This document shows, one piece after another, positions 1 to 8,735 of a stretch of 64,000 bases of DNA. The notes beneath the pieces were generated by a model. The model saw nothing but the letters and a program-made list of their open reading frames with translations. It made no database searches and was not told the DNA's origin. The position numbers and the translations under genes are program-made. How positions within the stretch are numbered: the first letter of the stretch is position 1; every line of letters begins with the position of its first letter. The stretch comes from Jeotgalicoccus halotolerans. Lineage in GTDB: Bacteria > Bacillota > Bacilli > Staphylococcales > Salinicoccaceae. The stretch spans positions 1 to 64,000 of the forward strand of contig NZ_QUMW01000014.1 of the NCBI RefSeq assembly GCF_003387165.1. Reading direction: 5' to 3'.

Positions 1-12
1 AGATACCCGCAT

Positions 13-42
13 AAAAAAACGCACACGACAATCGTCGTGTGC
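13..42 (-). terminator. Intrinsic terminator-like hairpin, minus strand
   Basis: A perfect 9-bp stem (21-29 with 34-42, 4-nt loop) is flanked on the left by seven A's, so on the minus strand it reads as stem-loop then T-run. No gene lies between it and the terminator of the next minus-strand gene at 221-253. It may belong to a lost gene or to a short transcript. Confidence 0.6.
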
Positions 43-60
43 GACCAAAATACTATTTTG

Positions 61-95
61 TTTTTTTACCTGTCTACTTGACAGGGAGCAGTTCA
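61..95 (-). repeat. Solitary insertion-sequence-like terminal sequence
   Basis: Read on the minus strand this begins TGAACTGCTCCC, then AAGTAGACA, then TAAAAAA. The same three blocks in the same order occur at 63141-63168, where they sit beside an inverted partner. The pattern resembles the terminal inverted repeats of IS3-family (IS150-type) elements. No transposase coding sequence is adjacent, so this is at most a relic end. Assignment to IS3 is by recollection of family ends and is moderate. Confidence 0.5.
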
Positions 96-220
96 TTTGA
101 CGGCCGGGTTATTTTGATGTTCTTTATATTTTTGGGCGCATGAGTAAGCATATCAGTTTCACGGCGGCACAAAAGAGAGGGGTGCGCGCCACCGTGATGA
201 GGACTCGTTAAAAACCAAAC

Positions 221-253
221 AAAAAAACGCAAAACCCATCTGGGTTTTGCGTT
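221..253 (-). terminator. Terminator of the yktB-type gene
   Basis: A perfect 13-bp stem (226-238 with 241-253) with a 2-nt loop ends in a T-run on the minus strand. It lies just beyond the stop codon of the gene ending at 268. Upstream, 97-220 holds only a 9-bp imperfect inverted repeat (160-168 with 188-196) and no convincing coding sequence. Confidence 0.85.
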
Positions 254-267
254 AATTTATCAAAAGG

Positions 268-882
268 TTAGTACTGATGATAGAACTGAGCGAGGTTTTC
301 CATAACCTGTTCAAGGTCTTTAATAAAAGCTTCATCAGAACTGAGTTCTTTATCGCCTGGCTTATAAACCTTGCCGACTAAAAATTCACCTTTTTTAACA
401 TCACGCAGTCTGATGAGACCTTTTTCAAGTTCATCATCAGACAGCTCCTTAAGTGGAGTTTTCGCAGGTTTCATATGGTCGAGTGAAATTTGATAGTCTT
501 CCGGCAGATTATCAAATCTCTCTATATTATTCAGCCAGTTCTCTGCCAGCCGCTTTTTATCTTTTGATTCATATATAATACCGTACATGCAAAAAGCATG
601 GCTGTTATATAAACCAATCTGGAAGTGGGGCATCATTTTGTAGCCGCGGGGGTTCGTACTGAAGGCCACCCATGTATCATCAGGAGGGTTCGTCGTCCGG
701 CGTGCGTGTTTTGCTACATGAGCGTATGTCTCGTCTCCGGTCATTTCAGTTAAGTAGGCACTGAAGTGTTCTCCGAGATGTTCGAGTTTCGGCCGTGTAT
801 TTTCAATCAGGGCTGCCATTCTGTTTTCGAGGCCGTCAATATTGAAAACATCAAAGTCTGTTTGTGTAAATGTATACTTCAT
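268..882 (-). CDS. YktB-type DUF1054 (UPF0637) conserved protein
   Basis: This 204-residue soluble protein matches the DUF1054/UPF0637 family (B. subtilis YktB), recognisable from its N-terminal FTQTDFDVF segment and the central WVAFSTNPRGYKMMPHFQ block. The biochemical role of the family is not established. The ATG at 882 is preceded by a GAAAGGAG ribosome-binding site. The gene is divergent from the inositol-monophosphatase-family gene, the same pairing as yktB-yktC in Bacillus. A strong terminator follows. Confidence 0.85.
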   Translation of the reverse strand: MKYTFTQTDFDVFNIDGLENRMAALIENTRPKLEHLGEHFSAYLTEMTGDETYAHVAKHARRTTNPPDDTWVAFSTNPRGYKMMPHFQIGLYNSHAFCMYGIIYESKDKKRLAENWLNNIERFDNLPEDYQISLDHMKPAKTPLKELSDDELEKGLIRLRDVKKGEFLVGKVYKPGDKELSSDEAFIKDLEQVMENLAQFYHQY

Positions 883-960
883 TAAGGTTGAGCTCCTTTC
901 AAAAGGTCTCTCTTATGATAAAATAAAGTGGGTTAGCAATCAAATGATTGAGGTGGATTC

Positions 961-1773
961 ATGGACATATATAACTTTGGCAAAGAATTAATCGTTGAAG
1001 CTGGTAAATTTATCGAAATGCGCATGACCAGGGAATTTCAGATCGACAGTAAATCGAATCCAAATGATCTCGTAACAGATGTCGACAGAGAGACAGAACA
1101 GTTTTTATATACTAAAATTCTGGAACGTTTTCCGGACCATCTTATTATCGGTGAAGAAGGACATGGACAAAATATACAAGATACAAAAGGCGTCATCTGG
1201 ATTGTCGATCCGATTGACGGGACTTTAAATTTTGTGCACCAGGGAGAAAATTTTGCAATATCTATCGGGGTGTTTATCGACGGAGAACCGTATTGCGGCT
1301 TAATCTACGACTGTATGAAACGGGATTTGTACCACGCTAAATATAAAAATGGTGCATATTTAAACGAACACGCGCTACTGCCGGCAGAGAATATATCTTT
1401 AAATCAATCTCTCATTGCCATCAATCCGAAAAGAGTACTCGGCGAAGAAACCCGCAGTCCGTTTTTTAAAATTATGGCTGAGTCACGCAGCGTAAGATCG
1501 TACGGGTCTGCTGCTTTGGAATTTGCGATGCTTGCAAAAGGACAGATTTCTGCCCTGCTGTTTTTAAAGCTGTATCCGTGGGATTATACTGCCGGAGTAA
1601 TTATTACTGAAGAACTGGGGTTTAAAACGTCAGATTTGTATGGAAGAGAGCTGCCGCTCTTAAGCTCATCGAGTGTAATCAGCGGCAATCCCAAAATCCA
1701 TTCAGAAATTCTTGAATACTTTACCGGCGATAAAAGACTTTATGAGTATCATGAAAAGATTCATGATTCGTAA
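961..1773 (+). CDS. Inositol monophosphatase family protein (YktC/SuhB-like)
   Basis: This 270-residue Mg-dependent phosphatase has all family motifs: GEEG at 64-67, DPIDGT at 83-88 (metal-binding aspartates) and WDYTAG at 207-212. Family members hydrolyse sugar phosphates such as inositol-1-phosphate or related compounds (some act on NADP or PAP); the substrate here cannot be told from sequence. The start has a GAGGTG ribosome-binding site. Its last 13 bases overlap the end of the convergent NERD-family gene. Confidence 0.9.
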   Translation: MDIYNFGKELIVEAGKFIEMRMTREFQIDSKSNPNDLVTDVDRETEQFLYTKILERFPDHLIIGEEGHGQNIQDTKGVIWIVDPIDGTLNFVHQGENFAISIGVFIDGEPYCGLIYDCMKRDLYHAKYKNGAYLNEHALLPAENISLNQSLIAINPKRVLGEETRSPFFKIMAESRSVRSYGSAALEFAMLAKGQISALLFLKLYPWDYTAGVIITEELGFKTSDLYGRELPLLSSSSVISGNPKIHSEILEYFTGDKRLYEYHEKIHDS

Positions 1774-2644
1774 TAGTACAGTTGGGAATGCTTTGATGTT
1801 TTCGTGAAAATTTTACCGACATATTTTAACAAAGCGTAATTGCTGAGCGGGACATTGATATGTTGCTTAATCTGTTTTTTAGTATACGGCTGTGAAATAT
1901 TAAGCAGGTTCAGCATATCAAAATAATCGGTAAACATATTTTCGATATTATGAATAGCATGGCAGGATTCACACATTATTAATTTGCTGCTGAGGAGTTC
2001 AAGGCTGAACTCCAGGCAGCCGGTGCACTTGAATCCGTACGAGAAATCATTTGCAGCTGCGCTCGAAACTGCCGTACGGGCTATTAACTTTTCAATTCCG
2101 GGCGCGGCTGCTTTTTTCTGATAACAGCACTGTGTTCAATCGCTTTTAAATAGTAAGGCAGATTTTTAAGGGATAGAAATTGATCGGACGGCCGTTTAGC
2201 GAGTTTGAAAGTTTCGTTCATTACGACGTGTTTAATAATAATCGGGCGCTGGAAATGGCCTTCATCAACAAGTGTTTCCTTAAACTTTTCGTAAACTTTC
2301 GCAGTACGGTTTAAATCGTAGACAGCTTCGTAATTGCTGTCGATTAAAATATTAAATGGATTAATAAAATGTTCACCGGCGTAGTTGTGCAGAATGAAAA
2401 GGTAATAGCAATATTCCGTTGCAATCAGCACATTAATCAGTTCATGGTCAGTGCCTACTGTTATTTCGCAGTGCCAGAACAGCTCCATATTTACTGTATT
2501 GATTTGACGCAAATATAAATCAAAATGTTCTTCCAAAAGATCCATCCGCTGCATTGCTTCGTATTCTTCAGTTTCGTCATCGCTAAAAGGCAACCGGTTA
2601 TACAGAAACTCATAAACTTTTAACTTTTCATTTTTTTGTCTCAC
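1761..2644 (-). pseudogene. NERD-domain protein with C-terminal zinc ribbon, split by a frameshift
   Basis: Two minus-strand reading frames look like halves of one protein. 2644-2084 (186 aa) resembles a divergent nuclease-related (NERD) domain around the segment HELINVLIATEYCYY. The downstream frame, open from about 2111 to 1761, encodes KCTGC then MCESC, a CxxC-x17-CxxC zinc ribbon, followed by a helical tail ending LYYYES, the usual C-terminal layout of Bacillus NERD proteins. The frames differ by -1 and meet at A AAA AAG (2117-2111 on the minus strand). A -1 slip there gives continuous translation of about 290 residues. It could be a one-base loss in a homopolymer (pseudogene), an assembly error, or programmed frameshifting. 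Function of the family is uncertain. Confidence 0.6.
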
Positions 2645-2721
2645 AGCAAAGCTCCTTTAATGAATGATAAATTCATTATTGCCCGGTCTTAATTTGCCGT
2701 CAAAAAACGATAATTTAAAAA

Positions 2722-2778
2722 ATGCAAAAAAATACAACAGATTTCCCAATTATTCCAATACAAATAAGGAAATCTGTT
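2722..2778 (-). terminator. Terminator downstream of the YlaF-type gene
   Basis: A perfect 11-bp inverted repeat (2736-2746 with 2768-2778, 21-nt loop) is followed on the minus strand by runs of T. It lies beyond the stop codon of the small membrane protein gene ending at 2811. The long loop makes it a less typical terminator. Confidence 0.55.
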
Positions 2779-2810
2779 ATAATAAATAAGCAGTTAAAGC
2801 AAAACTGAAG

Positions 2811-3002
2811 TTAGAGCCAGCCATTTTCACGATACTTTTTCTTCAATGTGAAACCAGTGCCGAAAATGGCGATAAACACTATAACCGACAATACTGCAAG
2901 TATGATCATTTCTTCGGCAATGAAAATCGAAAATGCAATCATCATTGAAACTGCCAAGACAGCAAGTATTAAAAATACAGCCTTTGATTTTTTCTTTTCC
3001 AT
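2811..3002 (-). CDS. Small two-TM membrane protein, YlaF/DUF5325-type
   Basis: This predicted 63-residue protein begins MEKKKSK at the ATG at 3002, which is preceded by AGGGGA; an in-frame ATG seven codons upstream lacks a good ribosome-binding site. Two hydrophobic helices (about residues 9-28 and 32-50) are followed by a basic tail. Size, topology and position divergent from typA match B. subtilis YlaF (DUF5325), which sits next to typA/ylaG. Function is unknown. Confidence 0.7.
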   Translation of the reverse strand: MEKKKSKAVFLILAVLAVSMMIAFSIFIAEEMIILAVLSVIVFIAIFGTGFTLKKKYRENGWL

Positions 3003-3086
3003 AATTATTCCCCTAAAAGTCATTTGTCTTATTTCGAATTATATCATAAAAATAATATCCTTGAATGTTCAGATTGGTAAAAAATG

Positions 3087-3095
3087 TGGTATACT
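3087..3095 (+). promoter_or_regulatory. Candidate extended -10 promoter of typA
   Basis: TGGTATACT is an extended -10 motif about 45 bases before typA; no good -35 is present at the expected spacing. A ribosome-binding site GAAGGGA follows at 3124-3130. Confidence 0.5.
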
Positions 3096-3141
3096 GTTAC
3101 GGTTATAAAGATATTCTATATACGAAGGGAAAATCCTCTTG

Positions 3142-4965
3142 ATGAACCTGAGAGAAAACATTAGAAACATAGCAATTATTGCACACGTAGACCATGGTAA
3201 AACGACATTAGTAGACCAGCTTTTAAAACAGTCTGGTATTTTCCGTGAAAATGAACACGTTGAAGAACGTGCCATGGACTCGAATGATATTGAACGCGAA
3301 CGCGGAATTACAATACTGGCGAAAAATACAGCGATTGATTACAAAGATACGCGTATAAATATTTTAGATACACCGGGCCACGCTGACTTCGGCGGAGAAG
3401 TAGAACGTATTATGAAAATGGTTGACGGGGTAATCCTCGTTGTCGATGCATATGAAGGTACGATGCCTCAGACGCGTTTTGTTCTTAAAAAAGCTTTGGA
3501 GCAAAACTTAAAACCGGTAGTAGTAGTTAATAAAATTGATAAACCGAGTGCGCGCCCTGAAGAAGTAGTGGACGATGTGCTTGAACTCTTTATCGAACTT
3601 GATGCCAACGACGAACAGCTTGAATTCCCTGTTGTCTATGCATCTGCAATGAACGGTACAGCAAGCCGCGAACCAGGTGAGCAGGAGGAAAACATGCAAT
3701 CCATTTACGAAACTATCGTAGACTATGTTCCTGCACCGGTAGACAACAGCGACGAGCCGCTTCAATTCCAGGTATCATTACTGGATTACAACGATTACGT
3801 TGGTCGTATCGGAATCGGACGCGTTTTCCGCGGAACGATTAACGTTGGTGAAACAGTTTCATTAATTAAAATCGACGGCACAATTAAAAACTTCAGAGTA
3901 TCGAAAATTTTTGGTTTCCTCGGTCTTAACCGGGTGGAAATTGAAAGTGCGAAAGCGGGAGACCTTATCGCAATCAGCGGTATGGAGGATATTAACGTCG
4001 GTGAAACGATTACGCCTACAGATGCTCAGGAAGCACTGCCGGTTCTTCATATTGACGAACCGACATTGCAGATGACGTTTGCTGTTAACAACTCGCCGTT
4101 TGCGGGACGCGAAGGCAAGCACGTTACAGCAAGAAAAATTGAAGAGCGTTTGAATCTTCAATTAGAAACAGATGTATCACTGCGTGTAGACCCGACAGAC
4201 CAGCCGGATGCCTGGAGAGTTTCAGGACGCGGTGAGCTTCACTTATCGATTCTTATTGAAAACTTAAGACGCGAAGGATTTGAACTTCAGGTATCAAAAC
4301 CGGAAGTTATCATCCGTGAAATTGATGGTGTTCAATGTGAACCGTTCGAACGTGTGCAAATTGACGTACACGAAGAAAATACTGGCAGTATTATCGAATC
4401 AATGGGTACACGTAAAGGTGAGATGCTCGATATGGTCACAACAGGTAATGGACAGACCCGTCTGACATTCCTGATTCCTGCGCGCGGACTTATCGGCTAC
4501 CGTACAGAATTCATGTCGATGACACGCGGCTACGGTATTATTAACCATACTTTTGAAGAGTACCGCCCACTGGTTAAAGGACGCATCGGAGGCAGAAGAA
4601 ACGGAGTTCTTGTTTCAATTGATAAAGGTGCTGCGAGCACGTACTCAATTCTTGCACTTGAAGGACGCGGAACGAACTTTATGGAACCTGGTACTGAAGT
4701 ATACGAGGGTATGATTGTCGGAGAGAACTCACGCGAAAATGACCTTGCCGTTAATATTACTAAAGTGAAAGCTGCCAACAATATTCGTTCAGCAACTAAA
4801 GAGCAGACAACTACAATGAAAAAACCGAGATCACTGACTCTGGAAGAAGCACTTGAGTATATTAACGAAGACGAACTTGTGGAGATTACTCCTGAAACAG
4901 TTCGCATGCGTAAGAAAATTTTAGAGAAAAATGCACGTGAAAAAGCGTATAAAAAAAGTAAGTAA
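3142..4965 (+). CDS. typA: Translational GTPase TypA/BipA
   Basis: This 607-residue ribosome-associated GTPase has G1 AHVDHGKTT (14-22), G3 DTPGHAD, G4 NKID and a complete EF-G-like body with the C-terminal domain typical of BipA. It acts on ribosomes in stress adaptation and 50S assembly. The ATG at 3142 matches the start of staphylococcal TypA; a TTG one codon upstream (3139) is better spaced from the GAAGGGA site and could be used instead. It leads a short plus-strand operon with the YlaH-type gene. Confidence 0.95.
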   Translation: MNLRENIRNIAIIAHVDHGKTTLVDQLLKQSGIFRENEHVEERAMDSNDIERERGITILAKNTAIDYKDTRINILDTPGHADFGGEVERIMKMVDGVILVVDAYEGTMPQTRFVLKKALEQNLKPVVVVNKIDKPSARPEEVVDDVLELFIELDANDEQLEFPVVYASAMNGTASREPGEQEENMQSIYETIVDYVPAPVDNSDEPLQFQVSLLDYNDYVGRIGIGRVFRGTINVGETVSLIKIDGTIKNFRVSKIFGFLGLNRVEIESAKAGDLIAISGMEDINVGETITPTDAQEALPVLHIDEPTLQMTFAVNNSPFAGREGKHVTARKIEERLNLQLETDVSLRVDPTDQPDAWRVSGRGELHLSILIENLRREGFELQVSKPEVIIREIDGVQCEPFERVQIDVHEENTGSIIESMGTRKGEMLDMVTTGNGQTRLTFLIPARGLIGYRTEFMSMTRGYGIINHTFEEYRPLVKGRIGGRRNGVLVSIDKGAASTYSILALEGRGTNFMEPGTEVYEGMIVGENSRENDLAVNITKVKAANNIRSATKEQTTTMKKPRSLTLEEALEYINEDELVEITPETVRMRKKILEKNAREKAYKKSK

Positions 4966-4989
4966 TAAAAGCGAAGTGGAGTGAGGCAG

Positions 4990-5364
4990 TTGTTAAATCC
5001 TCTCATTCTCCTGAACGCCGAAAGTGGTGCAGGTCTGACGGAACGGCTCACTTTTTTCGGGAGACTATATGGTCTGGATTCCAATCCTGAAACCGGTATG
5101 TGGTATTTATTCATTACAATTTTTGTCTTGTGTGCTATCGTATATCAATTAGGATTTGCCCGCAAAGTTAAGCTGTGGCAAACAGTTGTTATTTATATAC
5201 TGATGTTTTTCGGTGTAATATTTCTGACCTTTTTCGGTGCGTTTTATCCCGTGGCTGAATGTTTAATTGTTATTGCAATCATACTCGCAGGTTACAGATA
5301 CAGACTGCATAAGGAAAGAAAAGAAGGCAACATTGCACAGCCGAAAGGCCCGCCGGTTAAATAA
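4990..5364 (+). CDS. YlaH-like integral membrane protein
   Basis: This protein of about 124 residues has three hydrophobic segments and resembles B. subtilis YlaH in the ERLTFFGRLYGLDSNPETG segment and in its position just after typA. Function is unknown. The TTG at 4990 is chosen because GGAG lies 8 bases upstream; a GTG at 4981 is in frame but has no properly spaced ribosome-binding site. It is separated from typA by about 25 bases and ends at a strong bidirectional terminator. Confidence 0.75.
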   Translation: MLNPLILLNAESGAGLTERLTFFGRLYGLDSNPETGMWYLFITIFVLCAIVYQLGFARKVKLWQTVVIYILMFFGVIFLTFFGAFYPVAECLIVIAIILAGYRYRLHKERKEGNIAQPKGPPVK

Positions 5365-5400
5365 AAAAATCCGCGAACTTAAAGTTCGCGGATTTTTTTA
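5363..5400 (+). terminator. Bidirectional terminator between YlaH-type gene and convergent gene
   Basis: A 13-bp stem (5368-5380 with 5382-5394) has A's on its left and T's on its right, so it can end both the typA operon and the convergent gene that stops at 5398. Confidence 0.9.
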
Positions 5401-5883
5401 TTTAAATTCTATTTTGGTAACATAAACGAGACGATCCTGTTCAACGCCGTCGGCGCCGACAACCAGCAAATCAAATAAACCATCTTCGTGCAGGCGTTTG
5501 CCATTATTAGAAAAATGGGCATAAAATGTTTCGCGGTCTTTGTATTGAAGTTCTGTTTCACCGTCGTTATGTACAAACACAATCTTCGCATCTTCATCTT
5601 CATAAGCTTCTGCATATTCTAGAAAAGGTGCTAAACCGATAACAAAGGAACTTTCAAGCAGTTCTCTTTTTTTATGTTTCTTTTCAGATTTAAGCGTGGG
5701 CGGCTTTGTTTCTCCTTCAATAATTTGACGGTTCCATTCGGTTTCGTCATTGAATGTAATCTCTTCTCCGTCTTCCTTTTGTGCCAGTAAATCTTCTAAT
5801 TTGATTTTACGGTCATCGAATATCCAGGTCGAAGGATCAAGAGTAATCTGGTACCGTACATTTCCAGTAAGTTGAATTATCAT
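5398..5883 (-). CDS. Conserved hypothetical protein (YlaL-like)
   Basis: A 161-residue acidic soluble protein beginning MIIQLTGNVRYQITLDPSTW. It is of the type found in Staphylococcus and Bacillus between typA and ylaN/ftsW; B. subtilis YlaL is the likely counterpart by size and place, though I could not verify this by alignment. No catalytic motif or membrane segment is evident. The start has a good GGGAGCG ribosome-binding site. The stop lies in the bidirectional terminator at 5363-5400. Confidence 0.65.
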   Translation of the reverse strand: MIIQLTGNVRYQITLDPSTWIFDDRKIKLEDLLAQKEDGEEITFNDETEWNRQIIEGETKPPTLKSEKKHKKRELLESSFVIGLAPFLEYAEAYEDEDAKIVFVHNDGETELQYKDRETFYAHFSNNGKRLHEDGLFDLLVVGADGVEQDRLVYVTKIEFK

Positions 5884-5979
5884 TAATATCGCTCCCTTTG
5901 CTTAGAAATTATAGCAAAGTTTACGATAAAATTATACAATGGAGTAGTAAACATTTACTATTGCATCTTCGGATGTTGC

Positions 5980-6008
5980 TTGCTTTTTTACGATTGTTAG
6001 GATAAAAT
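5980..6008 (+). promoter_or_regulatory. Candidate ylaN promoter
   Basis: TTGCTT (5980-5985) and TAAAAT (6003-6008) are separated by 17 bases, just before the ylaN ribosome-binding site GAGGGGGGA at 6025-6033. Confidence 0.5.
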
Positions 6009-6038
6009 TTTATGAAGAGTAAATGAGGGGGGAACCGC

Positions 6039-6329
6039 GTGTCTGCTGAAAAACAACTGAGCAAACTTGCTTATAATCAATTGGATAAAGACGCTGACAG
6101 AATTCTCCAGCTAATCGAAGTTCAAATGGAAAATTTAACGATGCCCCAGTGCCCTGTGTTTGAAGAAGTGCTGGATACACAAATGTTCGGCTTATCGAAA
6201 GAAATAAATTTTGCAGTAAGACTTGGTTTAGTTGATGCACAAGACGGCCGTGATATTCTGGATCACCTTGAAGTTGAAGTATCCAAAGTACACGAAGCAT
6301 ATATGGAAAAAGAAAAGAATCAAGTCTAA
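6039..6329 (+). CDS. ylaN: YlaN family protein (DUF1507/UPF0358)
   Basis: This 96-residue helical protein contains the family hallmark block [20 protein letters not shown] followed by FAVRLGLVD. YlaN has been reported to bind iron and to interact with the repressor Fur in Firmicutes, relieving repression under low iron; that is established knowledge about the family and not visible here. The GTG start has a very strong GAGGGGGGA site. It sits directly upstream of ftsW, separated by a hairpin overlapping its stop codon. Confidence 0.9.
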   Translation: MSAEKQLSKLAYNQLDKDADRILQLIEVQMENLTMPQCPVFEEVLDTQMFGLSKEINFAVRLGLVDAQDGRDILDHLEVEVSKVHEAYMEKEKNQV

Positions 6330-6352
6330 AGAATATTTCTTTAGACTTTTTT
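6322..6352 (+). terminator. Hairpin between ylaN and ftsW
   Basis: A 12-bp stem (6322-6333 with 6337-6348) and T-run include the ylaN stop codon. It probably terminates or attenuates transcription before ftsW, whose start is only 17 bases downstream. Confidence 0.75.
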
Positions 6353-6368
6353 AAATGAGGGAACAGCC

Positions 6369-7547
6369 GTGCAATTTATAAGAAATTTCTTCAACTATGT
6401 TAAGTCGTATTCCAAATACGTGGATTTTTTAATACTAATCGCATATGTTGCACTGTCACTCATTGGACTTGTTATGGTTTACAGTGCGAGTATGGTGCCC
6501 GCGCAGATGAACGAGGGCAACTCTGAATACTATTACATTAGACACCTGATGTTTATTTTGCTTGGTTTTAGCATCGTCTTTTTTATGACGTATTTTATGA
6601 GCGGAAACTTTTTTAAAATGAAGGGTGTCCAGCTCATTATGCTGGCGGGAATTGTACTGCTGCTTTTAATTACAATGTTTTTCGGTACGGAAATCAACGG
6701 GCAGCGTAACTGGATCAGAATCGGCGGATTCGGTCTGCAATCTTCCGAGTTTTTTAAAGTCACAGCAATTTTGTATCTGGCTTACATATATTCGAAACGT
6801 GAAAAACGTATCGACAGCGACGAACTGACAAGTATTATTCCGCTTGTATTTATACTGGTTATCTCCGGTATGGTCATGATTAATGACTTCGGTACCTGGA
6901 TGGTTACAGCTGCGATTATTCTCAGTATGTTTTTATATATCCGCATCCCGCTTAAAGTCATAGGCTGGGCAATGGCACTCGGCACGGCGACACTCGGTGC
7001 CATCGCCGGGATACTTTATCTCGTTAACGGCTCAGTGCTGTCGCCGTATCAGATGCACCGTATTGAAACATTTTTCCATCCGTTTAATGATCCGATGGGA
7101 ACAGGTTACCAGCTGACGAACTCACTTATTGCGATTTCACACGGCGGGCTGTTTGGTACAGGTATCGGCAACGGTATAATTAAACTCGGCTATCTGCCTG
7201 AACCGCATACAGACTTTATCATGGCAGTTATCGCTGAAGAACTCGGACTTGTGGGTGTACTGCTTGTCGTAATATTGTATTTGATTATTATCATCAAAGC
7301 ATTGATGTACGCCCACCGGTCGACCGACACGTTTTACAGGATTATATGTATCGGGGTGGCCATGTATATCACGGTCCAGGTATTTATAAATGTTGGCGGA
7401 ATCTCAAAAATTATTCCTCTGACGGGGGTGCCGCTGCCGTTCCTAAGCTATGGGGGGTCATCCTTCCTCAGTGTATCGATTGCGGTTGGACTGCTCACCA
7501 TTGCAGCAAAACACGTTAAACAGAAAGAAATTGAACTGAAAAAATAA
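6369..7547 (+). CDS. ftsW: Peptidoglycan polymerase FtsW (SEDS family)
   Basis: This 392-residue SEDS glycosyltransferase has about ten membrane segments and the conserved blocks NGQRNWIRIG, PEPHTDFIMAVIAEE and the C-terminal PLPFLSYGGSS. It polymerises septal glycan strands from lipid II with its partner class B PBP, probably the one at 26596 in this window. The GTG start is preceded by GAGGG. In Bacillus and Staphylococcus ftsW is followed by pycA; here a convergent terminator and a transporter gene follow instead. Confidence 0.95.
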   Translation: MQFIRNFFNYVKSYSKYVDFLILIAYVALSLIGLVMVYSASMVPAQMNEGNSEYYYIRHLMFILLGFSIVFFMTYFMSGNFFKMKGVQLIMLAGIVLLLLITMFFGTEINGQRNWIRIGGFGLQSSEFFKVTAILYLAYIYSKREKRIDSDELTSIIPLVFILVISGMVMINDFGTWMVTAAIILSMFLYIRIPLKVIGWAMALGTATLGAIAGILYLVNGSVLSPYQMHRIETFFHPFNDPMGTGYQLTNSLIAISHGGLFGTGIGNGIIKLGYLPEPHTDFIMAVIAEELGLVGVLLVVILYLIIIIKALMYAHRSTDTFYRIICIGVAMYITVQVFINVGGISKIIPLTGVPLPFLSYGGSSFLSVSIAVGLLTIAAKHVKQKEIELKK

Positions 7548-7558
7548 ATACTGACAGT

Positions 7559-7592
7559 AAACCCTCCGGTCTTAAATCCGGAGGGTTTGTTA
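7559..7592 (+). terminator. Bidirectional terminator ftsW / CDF transporter
   Basis: An 11-bp GC-rich perfect stem (7559-7569 with 7578-7588) lies between the convergent stop codons. The T-run is short (TTTGTTAATTT). Confidence 0.8.
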
Positions 7593-7602
7593 ATTTATAC
7601 TC

Positions 7603-8604
7603 TTATTTCTTTTGTGATTTCCTGTCCAGCTGATTTTGAGTCACCGGCCAGGATCTCTTCCCGTCGTCGACTTCGAATTCCATATTCACGTCGGTAACAT
7701 GACTTTGCTTCAGTATCAGCGCTTCAATATCATCGCGGAGTTCATTCGTGTAGGCAACGGTCAGATCGGGAGCGATCTCAGCGATGACTTCCACGTGCAG
7801 AGCATCTCCTTCTTTCAGCACGATGAGTTTTTGAATATCTTTTATTTCATCGTTTTTCAGAACGATTTTTGAAATGCGCTGTTCCATATGAGGGTCGCTT
7901 TCTCCGAGCACACCTGCTGCATTTTCCATAAATACTCTGTAGACGATGTAGAACATCATGAGACCGATTAAGACAGATGCAATTCCTTCGGCCTGCAGAA
8001 GTCCTGTAAACCGTCCGATCAGTATAGCGATAATTGCTAAGAAGGCTCCGGCAGTCGCTACAGTGTCTTCTAAAAATACAAGTTTAGTTGCAGGTTTTGC
8101 ACTGTCGATATGCTTGTAGCTTAAAGTCAGCGGTTTAAGACCGTCAAAAGGCTGACCCGCCTGCTGCAGCAATTCCTTGCCCGCTTTATAAAGGACACTT
8201 CCTTCCAGCATCATCGAGATTGCAAGAACGCCAATATTTACTAGCAGCAGAGTGGTTTCGGTCTGTGCAGGAAGAGGTTCGATTATATGATGTATGCCTT
8301 CCTTTACAGTTTCGTAAGAGAGTATCGCTACGATAATTATCGCAAACAGACAGACGAGGTTCACCAGTCTGCCAAAGCCGAATGGAAACCTTTTAGTCGG
8401 TGCTTTTTTTGAAAGGCTCGAACCGGTAAAAACAAAAAGCTGGTTTACGCCGTCTCCGAAAGAATGCATCATTTCGGCGAACATGGCAACATTTGCCGTG
8501 AATAGAAACGCAAGACCTTTCAGTCCTGCCAGAATAAAGTTTACAACAGCTGCAGTAAGCGAGGCCATACTGCCTTGTTTAAGTAATGCAAATATATCTT
8601 TCAA
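7603..8604 (-). CDS. Cation diffusion facilitator (CDF) family transporter
   Basis: This 333-residue protein has about six membrane helices and a C-terminal cytoplasmic domain of the CDF fold. The second helix carries H47 and D51 in HSFGDGVN, matching the HxxxD metal site of CDF carriers that export zinc, iron, manganese or cobalt by proton antiport. The metal cannot be assigned. It sits on the minus strand between ftsW and ctaA, where pycA is found in Bacillus and Staphylococcus. The start has a GGAGAGGA site. Confidence 0.85.
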   Translation of the reverse strand: MKDIFALLKQGSMASLTAAVVNFILAGLKGLAFLFTANVAMFAEMMHSFGDGVNQLFVFTGSSLSKKAPTKRFPFGFGRLVNLVCLFAIIIVAILSYETVKEGIHHIIEPLPAQTETTLLLVNIGVLAISMMLEGSVLYKAGKELLQQAGQPFDGLKPLTLSYKHIDSAKPATKLVFLEDTVATAGAFLAIIAILIGRFTGLLQAEGIASVLIGLMMFYIVYRVFMENAAGVLGESDPHMEQRISKIVLKNDEIKDIQKLIVLKEGDALHVEVIAEIAPDLTVAYTNELRDDIEALILKQSHVTDVNMEFEVDDGKRSWPVTQNQLDRKSQKK

Positions 8605-8682
8605 TGCACATCCTCTCCTTTCATCAAATATAAGTATTAATAATTTGAATACCCGAAATGCAGCGTGTATATGTCACAGGAT

Positions 8683-8719
8683 AAAAAAATCCCGACAGCC
8701 GTAATGGCTGGCGGGATTT
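8683..8719 (-). terminator. Terminator of ctaA
   Basis: A 14-bp stem with one mismatch (8687-8700 with 8706-8719) is followed by a T7 run on the minus strand, immediately after the ctaA stop. Confidence 0.85.
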
Positions 8720-8735
8720 AAATCTGCTTGCTAAT

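Noticed and set aside
1761-1976. A free-standing 71-residue minus-strand gene
   Set aside because: Its frame stays open well upstream and includes another CxxC pair, so it is better explained as the C-terminal part of the frameshifted NERD gene.
4530-5114. A 194-codon minus-strand frame over the end of typA
   Set aside because: It is antisense to a strongly conserved gene, has no ribosome-binding site and encodes a low-complexity Ser/Arg-rich product.
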